Assembly (NCBI GenBank): GCA_900299145.1
Contig: OMIN01000077.1
Location: 1 to 39,444 of the forward strand
Direction: 5' to 3'
DNA from: Betaproteobacteria bacterium
GTDB taxonomy: Bacteria > Pseudomonadota > Gammaproteobacteria > Burkholderiales > SG8-41
DNA: 39,444 nt
Both the position numbers and the translations under genes were made by a program. The notes below the pieces were generated by a model. The model saw only the letters and a program-made list of their open reading frames with translations, was not told where the DNA came from and searched no databases. Of this stretch, positions 33,775-39,444 are shown in pieces. Position 1 is the stretch's first letter, and each line of letters begins with the position of its first letter.

Positions 33775-34743
33775 CTAGTCGACGCGTGCGCCCGTGGCCT
33801 TGACCACTTTCGCCCATTTCTCGGTTTCGGATTCGAGCAACTCCGTGGCCTTCGCGGGTGGGCCAGCGGTAATGGTTGTGCCGTGCGACACCAGCCGTGT
33901 GCGCACACCGCTGTCTTCCATCGCGCGGTTCAACTCGCTATTCAACCGCGTCACCATCGCCACCGGCGTTCGCGCGGGCGCGAGGATGCCCCACCACGAA
34001 CTTGCTTCAAAACCAGGATAACCAGATTCCGCGAATGTTGCCAGATTCGGCGCGCCCTCCGAGCGCTGCGCGCTGCCGATGGCAATACCCTTGATCTTGC
34101 CGCCATCCAGATGCGGCTTCATTGAGGTGATGGCGTCCACCACCAGCGGTATAAAACCCGCCATCGCGTCGATGGTGGCGGGCCCCGCACCCTTGTACGG
34201 GATGTGCGTGAGATCGGCCTTCGACACCAACTTGAACAATTCAACGGCAAAATGCGACGAAGTACCTATGCCCGCCGAGCCAAAATTCAGCGAGCCCTTG
34301 CGCGCGTGCGATAGCGCCACCAGCTCCTTCGGGTTGCGCGCGGGCAACGACGGGTGGGCGCCCAGCACGATGGGAATCACGCCGATGAGCCCAATGGGCG
34401 CGAAATCACGGCGCGTGTTGTAGGAGAGCCTGGTGTAGAGCGTGTCGTTGATGGCATGTGAAGTCAGTGTTTGAATGAAGGTCGTGTAGCCATCCGCCGG
34501 CGCATTGGCCACCAGCCCGGCCGCCAGCGTGGTGCCCGCGCCGCCGCGAAAATCCACGATGAACTGCTGCCCCAACAACTCCCCCATGCGCGGCGTGATG
34601 CTGCGGGACAAAAACTCCCCCGTGCCGCCAGGCGCGAACGGCACCACCATGCGGATGGGCTTCGAGGGGTAGTTTTGCGCGCCAGCGCATGCAGCCGCAG
34701 TGGCGAGTAGCACTGCGGCAAACACCTTTAATCCCGGTCGCAT
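33775..34743 (-). CDS. Bug/TctC-family periplasmic substrate-binding protein
   Basis: 322 residues from the ATG at 34743, 6 nt after a GGAGGAG site; a longer frame to 34881 is not needed. Signal peptide MRPGLKVFAAVLLATAAACAGAQ. Motifs: YPSKPIRMVVPFAPGGTGE, RGGAGTTLAAG, APADGYTTF, HIPYKGAGPAT and GYPGFEASSWWG. The D after the GG pair in most members is E here (GTGE). Placed just before the carboxyltransferase gene (49 nt), likely supplying the acid handled by that group. Confidence 0.92.
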   Translation of the reverse strand: MRPGLKVFAAVLLATAAACAGAQNYPSKPIRMVVPFAPGGTGEFLSRSITPRMGELLGQQFIVDFRGGAGTTLAAGLVANAPADGYTTFIQTLTSHAINDTLYTRLSYNTRRDFAPIGLIGVIPIVLGAHPSLPARNPKELVALSHARKGSLNFGSAGIGTSSHFAVELFKLVSKADLTHIPYKGAGPATIDAMAGFIPLVVDAITSMKPHLDGGKIKGIAIGSAQRSEGAPNLATFAESGYPGFEASSWWGILAPARTPVAMVTRLNSELNRAMEDSGVRTRLVSHGTTITAGPPAKATELLESETEKWAKVVKATGARVD

Positions 34744-34920
34744 GATTGCTCCTCCCCAGTTGCCATCCCAACCCGGCCGTCCCGGCGAAGGCTGGAATCT
34801 ATCCGCCATTCTCGCCGCAATAACAAATGTAAGGCACTTTGCCCGATATTGCCGCCCGGATTGACGAAAGTGGTTCGCCACCTTCGCAAGCCGAGCCGCC
34901 GCGCTGGCAAGTCTACAGCC

Positions 34921-36069
34921 TCACGCTTCCCGCAGCATATGCCGCGCAATCACCAGTTGCTGTATCTGCGTGGTGCCCTCAAAAATACGGAAGAGGCGCA
35001 CATCACGATACAGCCGCTCCACCGCATATTCCTGCATGTAACCCGCGCCGCCGTGGATTTGCACCGCGCGGTCCGCCACGCGCCCCACCATTTCCGAGGC
35101 AAAGAGCTTGCAGCACGACGCCTCAAGTGTAATGTTGGCGCCGGTGTCGCGTTTACGTGCCGCCTCCAGAATCATGCTGCGCGCGGCATAGATTTCAGTT
35201 TTGGAATCCGCCAGCATGGCCTGCATCAACTGGAAATCCGCAATCGGCTTGCCGAACTGTTTGCGCTCTTTCGCGTACGCCAGCGCTTCATTCAGACAGC
35301 GCTGCGCCACGCCCGCGCACACCGACGCAATATTGAGCCGCGCACGATCCAGCACCTTCATCGCCGTTTTGAAGCCCATGCCCTCAACGCCGCCGATAAC
35401 ATTCTCCGCAGGTACGCGCACATTCTCGAAAATCACATCGGCGGTATGTGAGCCGCGCTGACCCATTTTGCGATCCGGCTTGCCAACCGTAAGCCCGGGC
35501 GAATCGCGCTCGACAATAAAGGCCGACACGCCGCGCGCATCCTTGCTGTTCGGATCGGTGCGCGCCATCAGCGTAAAAATACTCGCCTCCGGCGCATTGG
35601 TGATGTAGCGCTTGGCGCCATTCACAATGTAATAATCGCCGTGCTTTTCCGCGCGCGTAGTCAGCGCGCCTGCATCGGACCCGGACCCCGGCTCGGTCAA
35701 TGCGAACGACCCGATAATCTCCCCGGTCGCCAGACGCGGCAGATACTTTTTCTTCTGTGCGTCAGTACCATCGATCACAATGCCCATGCCACCGATGCCG
35801 TTGTTGGTGCCCATGTACGACCGAAACACCGGCGACGCCTCGCACAAGGCCATGCTGGTGAGCGCTTCTTCCTCTGTGGTCACCCCCAGCCCGCCGTATT
35901 CCTCGGGAATCGTCAGTCCGAACAAACCCATGCGCCGCATCTCGGCGGCAATGTCAGCGGGGATTTCATCGGCCTCGGAAACCTCGCGCTCGCGCGGGAT
36001 CAGTTTCTCGCGCACGAAGCGCGCAATGGTGTCGAGGAGGATTTGGAAGGAGGCGGGGTCGCGGATCAT
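34921..36069 (-). CDS. Acyl-CoA dehydrogenase
   Basis: 382 residues, full length. Motifs: PEEYGGLGVTTEE, FALTEPGSGSDAGAL, KRYITNAPEAS, AKERKQFGKPIADFQLMQ, and RIFEGTTQIQ with E364 as the catalytic base. It makes 2-enoyl-CoA and passes electrons to ETF. Start ATG at 36069. It is 177 nt upstream of the Bug gene on the same strand, so it may or may not share a transcript with the carboxylase group. Confidence 0.92.
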   Translation of the reverse strand: MIRDPASFQILLDTIARFVREKLIPREREVSEADEIPADIAAEMRRMGLFGLTIPEEYGGLGVTTEEEALTSMALCEASPVFRSYMGTNNGIGGMGIVIDGTDAQKKKYLPRLATGEIIGSFALTEPGSGSDAGALTTRAEKHGDYYIVNGAKRYITNAPEASIFTLMARTDPNSKDARGVSAFIVERDSPGLTVGKPDRKMGQRGSHTADVIFENVRVPAENVIGGVEGMGFKTAMKVLDRARLNIASVCAGVAQRCLNEALAYAKERKQFGKPIADFQLMQAMLADSKTEIYAARSMILEAARKRDTGANITLEASCCKLFASEMVGRVADRAVQIHGGAGYMQEYAVERLYRDVRLFRIFEGTTQIQQLVIARHMLREA

Positions 36070-36120
36070 CGAATTAGACTCAAGAAAAGTGCTTGCTTAA
36101 GCCTCAATCATAACCCGCCA

Positions 36121-36537
36121 TCACAACTTGAATCGCTTGAACTCGCGTTTGGTATGTGGCGATGCGAACAAGCCAGCCTTGATTCTCTGCAACACTGTTT
36201 CCGGCATGGGGGCGTGCGGCTTGAACAGCCCTTGCAGCATCACCTGCGTGACATGGCTTTCGCGCTCAATGCGTGCATTCCGATAGAAAACGAAGCTGCG
36301 TTGCGCCACAAACGGGTGTTCGCCGGGCTCCAGCACACACGTAGCATCGTGTGGCACGCCTTCTCGCACCGAACTCAGATTCACCAGCACGGCGCAAGGA
36401 TGTTGCCCATATCCATCGAATGGCACAGGGTTGTTCAGAACAACGTAGAGGTGATCGCCCTCATTACCCGAAGGCATCAGCAGCGTTGCCCCCGCGCACA
36501 CGCGCCACTGCGCCCCGTCTGTCGAAGGCGGGGCCAT
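36121..36537 (-). CDS. Putative toxin partner of the Panacea-domain antitoxin (small SH3-like protein)
   Basis: 138 residues, basic C-terminus (TKREFKRFKL). The core reads as a small beta barrel: CAGATLLMP, GDHLYVVLNNP, CAVLVNLSS, CVLEPGEHPFV and RSFVFYRNARI, a pattern (G-x-H-L-x-h-V and a later G-x-H-x-F-h) that recalls PemK/MazF-like SH3-fold proteins, though no named family is certain. The ATG at 36537 is 10 nt after the antitoxin stop, so the two form an operon. Panacea-domain antitoxins are known to pair with many unrelated small toxins; this is the basis for calling it a toxin. Activity not shown. Confidence 0.65.
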   Translation of the reverse strand: MAPPSTDGAQWRVCAGATLLMPSGNEGDHLYVVLNNPVPFDGYGQHPCAVLVNLSSVREGVPHDATCVLEPGEHPFVAQRSFVFYRNARIERESHVTQVMLQGLFKPHAPMPETVLQRIKAGLFASPHTKREFKRFKL

Positions 36538-36547
36538 GAATGGGGGG

Positions 36548-37129
36548 TTATTTCAGCGAGGCAAACGCGGCGTTGGCCGCGCTTTCCGCGTGCAGGCGCG
36601 CGAGCGCTTCGCGTGTTTGCTCGGGCGTGAAATTGAGCGCAGCGAACAAATCCTCCGGCCGCATCGGGATCATCGAACCATCGGGGTCTTTCCACTCCGG
36701 GCAATGCTTGTGCGTCCACTGCCGCAATTCCCACGCTGACATGCGGCCAAAGCGCTGCCATACATCGGACAGCACCGCCAGATCGGCGTCGCTCAGCTCC
36801 AGCAAATCATCTTCCGGTGAGTTCAATGCCTCACGGTCGCGCAAATCCAGATTGTGCTCGGCGCGATCCGCGATCCACGCATCCCAGCCACCCGCTGTTG
36901 AGTCCAGCTCGCCGCTCATGTGGTTATAGGTGATTGACAGCACCGGCCCATGCGGCATCGACACCAGCCTGTCGCCGATCATCGGCGTGCCGTAGCGTTC
37001 ATACGAACCACGCTCGGCGAGGTACAACAACTTCATCAGCTTGAGCACAGTCAGCGGCCCGCCCGCGCGCAAGAGAAAGTACGCCGCCGCCTGCGCGGCT
37101 TTTTTTTCGTTAAAAAGATTCTTGATCAT
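36548..37129 (-). CDS. Panacea-domain (DUF4065, SocA/PanA-type) antitoxin-like protein
   Basis: 193 residues from the ATG at 37129 (MIKNLFNEKKAAQAAAYF). Panacea hallmarks are LTVLKLMKLLYLAER, GDRLVSMPHGPVLS and YNHMSG near the N-terminal half, then an Asp/Leu-rich linker and SAWELRQWTH..CPEWKDP. The domain is known as a promiscuous antitoxin fold that neutralises different toxins. It is the first gene of a two-gene minus-strand operon with the small protein at 36121. A promoter with its -10 in a LexA-like box lies about 96 nt upstream. Confidence 0.85.
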   Translation of the reverse strand: MIKNLFNEKKAAQAAAYFLLRAGGPLTVLKLMKLLYLAERGSYERYGTPMIGDRLVSMPHGPVLSITYNHMSGELDSTAGGWDAWIADRAEHNLDLRDREALNSPEDDLLELSDADLAVLSDVWQRFGRMSAWELRQWTHKHCPEWKDPDGSMIPMRPEDLFAALNFTPEQTREALARLHAESAANAAFASLK

Positions 37130-37219
37130 GATGCGCCCCCTTCGCCGGGGACTGCCGGCAACCATAATACGGGACGTAAACAACGCGGCGTCTGCGGTTC
37201 AGGGTGACAAGCCCGATGA

Positions 37220-37254
37220 CTGTAATTATATACAGATTCGGCACAGGAATTCAA
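37220..37254 (-). promoter_or_regulatory. LexA/SOS box overlapping the promoter of the toxin-antitoxin operon
   Basis: The palindrome CTGTAATTATATACAG (37220-37235) fits the CTGT-N8-ACAG LexA site of gamma- and betaproteobacteria. On the minus strand TTGAAT (37254-37249) and TATAAT (37230-37225) are 18 nt apart, with the -10 inside the box, pointing at the Panacea gene. LexA bound here would block transcription until DNA damage. Confidence 0.6.
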
Positions 37255-37296
37255 TCGTCGCAGCAGCATGCCCAAGACTGTACCATAAATTGTCTT

Positions 37297-37314
37297 TATA
37301 AAACAAATAGTTAT
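37297..37314 (-). repeat. AT-rich junction repeat, copy 11
   Basis: T-rich strand is minus (ATAACTATTTGTTTTAT). The plus strand ends in an ATG that opens the uncertain small ORF. Confidence 0.7.
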
Positions 37315-37528
37315 GTTTTATCGGACGGAGGCCGCGAAATTGGCCCCGTGCCACGCGCCACGGCGTTCAGGCGGCGCGCGCCTGCGGCGGCTGTTCGACT
37401 GGCTCGGATACGTCTTCACCCCACACGCGCGCCAGCGTGGCATGGATTTTTTTGCGATCAGGTCGCGGCCGGCAGCAGTTCACGCTCGACTTGGCCCGAG
37501 AACCAAGCCCTTTAAAATGCCCTCATAA
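37313..37528 (+). other. Small ORF of uncertain coding status
   Basis: 71 codons, basic, no recognised domain. Its ATG lies at the end of one AT-rich repeat and its TAA stop within the start of another, the same arrangement the repeats show at proven gene junctions. That is the only reason to keep it; there is no ribosome site and the protein looks low in character. A minus-strand frame over the same DNA ends in a short gene-like tail, so the segment might instead be a gene remnant. Confidence 0.2.
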
Positions 37529-37543
37529 AATCAATAGTTTATA
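37525..37543 (-). repeat. AT-rich junction repeat, copy 12 (divergent)
   Basis: T-rich strand is minus (ATAAACTATTGATTTTATG). It contains the stop of the uncertain small ORF and lies about 40 bp before the -35 of the GHKL locus. Confidence 0.55.
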
Positions 37544-37582
37544 CTATATAATAAATTATTGTATTTGGCGATACGAAGACAT

Positions 37583-37610
37583 TTGACATATTATATTTTT
37601 ATTGTATACT
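37583..37610 (+). promoter_or_regulatory. Near-consensus sigma-70 promoter giving a leaderless transcript
   Basis: TTGACA (37583-37588) and TATACT (37605-37610) are 16 nt apart. Transcription would start about 7 nt after the -10, at or next to the ATG at 37617. No Shine-Dalgarno sequence lies before that ATG, so leaderless translation fits. Confidence 0.7.
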
Positions 37611-37616
37611 GATTAT

Positions 37617-38255
37617 ATGAATTTCATAGACCAAGCCATTGCACAAATCCGTGACTGCGAAGAAAAAATTCGAGCACTAATCGAACTTGCGCTCGCAGAA
37701 AACCGTTACGAGGAACTAGCGGAGTTAGCCCGTTTGGGCGCTTCGCTTTCCAAAGTGCTGGATCATGGGGGTGCGCCCACACGAGAAAGGTCAACAGATG
37801 ATCATTCCACCTCGAATTTGCCATTAGAAGGCCCTCGCCCTACCGATAATTCTATTTCTTCGTCGTCCTCGCCCTTCATTTCAAGAAAACAACCAAGACC
37901 CGCTGACTTTCCGCGGTTTGAGCGGCACGGCGACAGGCTTATTAAATTGGGATGGTCTAAGACAGACAAATCGGTTTACGAGCATCGCGCGCCGCTCGAC
38001 GTTGCACAAACTGTGTTCTCGAAATTGATTCCCTCTACTGGCAAGGGCGGCTATCTCAGAATGGACAAGGTTTTGCCAATCGTGATGGCAGACAAATCAG
38101 AAATACCGTCGTACCAAGCATACTTAGTCTTGGCATGGCTACGCGACCGTGGAGCCATTCAACGGCAAGGCAATGATGGATACAAACTAGTAGAGAAAAG
38201 CATGACCAAGGAAAAATTCAACGAATATTGGCAGCAAACACCAGAGCGGGAGTAA
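37617..38255 (+). CDS. Small protein with N-terminal coiled coil and C-terminal winged-helix-like domain
   Basis: 212 residues from the ATG at 37617; a TTG 15 nt earlier lies across the -10 box and is unlikely. Residues 1-47 are helical and charged with heptad-like spacing (coiled coil), 52-97 are a Ser/Pro-rich linker, and 98-205 form a compact domain with a helix-turn-helix-like end (SYQAYLVLAWLRDRGAIQR, then GYKLVEK), as in winged helices. Codon and base use are AT-richer than in the catabolic genes. It is followed after 6 nt by the GHKL ATPase gene and so is probably its partner, perhaps a DNA-binding or regulatory subunit. No family recognised. Confidence 0.8.
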   Translation: MNFIDQAIAQIRDCEEKIRALIELALAENRYEELAELARLGASLSKVLDHGGAPTRERSTDDHSTSNLPLEGPRPTDNSISSSSSPFISRKQPRPADFPRFERHGDRLIKLGWSKTDKSVYEHRAPLDVAQTVFSKLIPSTGKGGYLRMDKVLPIVMADKSEIPSYQAYLVLAWLRDRGAIQRQGNDGYKLVEKSMTKEKFNEYWQQTPERE

Positions 38256-38261
38256 AGTCCA

Positions 38262-39374
38262 ATGCACAAAAATAGGGCTGCGGGAGTAAATCCAAAAGAT
38301 TTAGCGCTGGACCTTTTGAGGGCGGATGGCGAATCCGATGTAATCGACATTCTCAAAAAAGCGGGCTATTGGGATGACCGTGCCTTTTGGCGCCTTTATG
38401 GCGACAAGGAAGGAAATTTTGCGCAAGCGGGGAATCAACAATCGCTACCGGAAGCGGCATTGGTCGAAAAAATAGTCAATTGCTGCGATTCCAGACTATT
38501 GTCCGAGTGCGTGCGCCAAGGAATAGACCCCGAGGGCCCACAAGCGCCAAATAGTGTCCGCGATGCCGTGGCCATGTTCTTTGAGGGGCGGCGAGTTACT
38601 GATGACCAGGCCGGCACACTGCTAGAGTGGCCACAAAGCAAGCGAACCGAACAATCTCGGTTCATTACTATCGCAGCAACTGGTGGGCGGCCTACCCGAG
38701 GCAAGAAGACTCGCCACATGTGCTTAACGATCGCGGATCAAGCCGAAGGGCAAAGTCCTCTCCGATTGCCAAAAACGATTCTCTCGCTAAACGAAAAAAA
38801 TAAGCAGCGAATCAGATTTGTCCAAGGCAAGTTCAATATGGGGGGATCTGGTGCATTGCGTTTCTGCGGCAATAGCGGGCTTCAATTGATTATTTCACGA
38901 CGACACCCCGACATAGCCAAGCTCGAAAGCAAAAATGATCCTACCGTAGATCAATGGGCCTTTACCGTGGTTCGGCGAGAGGAGCCCACCAACAAGAGTG
39001 GCGACCCAATACATTCCGAGTTCACTTATCTCGCACCAATCAACGCAGATAAAACCGAACGCCGTGGCGAAGTATTGAGTTTTAAAGCGGACACCCTTCC
39101 GCTCATGCCGCAGGGCAACTTGGCATACAAGCGCGATGTCGAATGGGGTACCGCCATCAAACTCTACGAATATGAAACATCCGTAGGTCAAAGCAACGTC
39201 GTAATGAAAGACGGTTTGCTATACGCCTTAGAACGACTACTGCCGGAAATTGCGTTGCCAGTTCGTATCCACGAATGCCGAGGATATGAGGGCAAGGAAG
39301 GTAGTTTTGAAACGCCAATTTCTTGGCCTGACTGGTTTTTTGTGCCAGGTTCATTGACGCAGTTTACTGCATAG
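38262..39374 (+). pseudogene. GHKL-type ATPase (MORC/MutL/Hsp90-like), C-terminus lost to an insertion sequence
   Basis: The frame gives 370 residues from the ATG at 38262, 9 nt after a GGGAG site. It shows the GHKL nucleotide site: N-box E69-x3-N73-x2-D76 (LVEKIVNCCDSRL), motif I D159-Q-A-E-G163, and the glycine loop GKFNMGGSGALRF (189-201). A transducer-like region follows to about residue 354 (HECRGYEGKEGSF). The last 15 or so residues come from IS DNA, starting near 39325, where base composition changes. Related ATPases, as I recall them, are clearly longer, so this copy has probably lost its C-terminal domain and function. Bacterial GHKL ATPases of this sort are known beside restriction or defence genes. 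Partner: the 37617 gene. Confidence 0.8.
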
Positions 39375-39444
39375 CTTCTGCCTGTTCCAAGACGGGTGGT
39401 TGCGGGTTGATCGCCGCAGGTGCCGGTGGTCGGTAGCCCAGTGA
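39325..39444 (-). mobile_element. Insertion sequence of IS3-like type, end fragment
   Basis: The DNA from about 39325 to the window edge differs in composition from the ATPase gene and contains the 3' end of a transposase on the minus strand, followed by about 35-40 bp of AT-rich and G-rich terminal DNA. A TG dinucleotide at 39329 could be the first bases of the terminal repeat, but the exact end and any target duplication cannot be set without the other end. Confidence 0.7.
39364..39444 (-). CDS. IS3-family transposase (OrfB/integrase-core type), C-terminal fragment
   Basis: Read from the right edge leftwards, 26 codons lead to a TAA at 39366-39364. The peptide begins SLGYRPPAPAAINPQPP and ends AEAMQ. 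SLGYRPPAP is the typical C-terminal tail of IS3-type transposases (usually within RPHSSLGYRPPAPEA). The rest of the gene lies beyond the window. The enzyme is a DDE recombinase, its catalytic core not visible here. Confidence 0.85.
   Translation of the reverse strand, partial: SLGYRPPAPAAINPQPPVLEQAEAMQ

Larger units (their letters stand above)
37130..37616. other. Long intergenic region between TA operon and GHKL locus
   Basis: About 490 bp without a confident gene. It holds the LexA-like box and promoter (37220-37254), two AT-rich repeats (37297-37314 and 37525-37543), a GC-rich segment between them, and the promoter of the 37617 gene. Base composition shifts from GC-rich to AT-rich near 37,510. 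Confidence 0.7.

Noticed and set aside
34744-34920. Gap with a stretch like common REP sequences (CCCGGCGAAGGCTGGAATC)
   Set aside because: The arms do not form a clear hairpin and only one copy is seen; no gene or site can be supported in the gap.
1-39444. CRISPR arrays, tRNA or rRNA genes
   Set aside because: No regularly spaced direct repeats and no T-loop or rRNA-like conserved stretches were noticed by eye; a tRNAscan or Infernal run would be decisive.

Overview
The window comes from a GC-rich proteobacterium, most likely a betaproteobacterium of the Burkholderiales type. The best evidence is seven Bug/TctC-type periplasmic substrate-binding proteins scattered among CoA-dependent catabolic enzymes, a gene style typical of Bordetella, Cupriavidus and Comamonadaceae relatives. 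No rRNA, tRNA or CRISPR array was seen.

Region 1 (1-36,100) is a catabolic and lipid region in several operons. A minus-strand operon (6674 to 1) encodes a small dimeric-barrel-like protein, an MmgE/PrpD protein, two Bug proteins, a flavin oxidoreductase, a TIM-barrel isomerase and a further Bug protein cut by the window edge. A divergent acyl-CoA ligase (6732-8360) faces it. Then come an orphan ORF, a CaiB-type CoA-transferase, an acyl-CoA dehydrogenase and an enoyl-CoA hydratase (minus), and a plus-strand operon (12627-18048) of Bug, MmgE/PrpD, crotonase, a secreted unknown and another Bug. Next are an Asp-box repeat protein, a third crotonase, an SDR dehydrogenase and a divergent acyl-CoA dehydrogenase with a convergent Bug. 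Together they look like uptake, CoA activation and beta-oxidation-like breakdown of one or more organic acids; the substrate cannot be read from the sequence.

Region 2 (23,254-31,173, minus) is a tightly overlapping nine-gene membrane-lipid operon: two cyclopropane-fatty-acid-synthase-like methyltransferases, DUF2878, DUF1295 and DUF6134-like proteins, a lipocalin, a fatty-acid desaturase, a flavin oxidoreductase and a DUF1365 protein. Region 3 (31,294-36,069, minus) holds an acyl-CoA dehydrogenase, a Bug protein, an acyl-CoA carboxylase beta subunit and an esterase lipoprotein.

Region 4 (36,121-39,444) is accessory DNA: a Panacea-domain antitoxin with a small putative toxin under a promoter whose -10 lies inside a LexA-type box, then an AT-richer two-gene locus (a small winged-helix-like protein and a GHKL ATPase) with a near-consensus promoter that would give a leaderless transcript. 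The ATPase gene appears broken by an IS3-like insertion sequence running off the right edge.

The least expected signal is an AT-rich element of about 28 bp (T-rich strand core close to TAAGTATTTGTTTTTATT) that occurs at least twelve times, almost always at gene junctions. In one orientation it bridges a stop codon and the next start codon; in the other it forms the leader just before a start codon.
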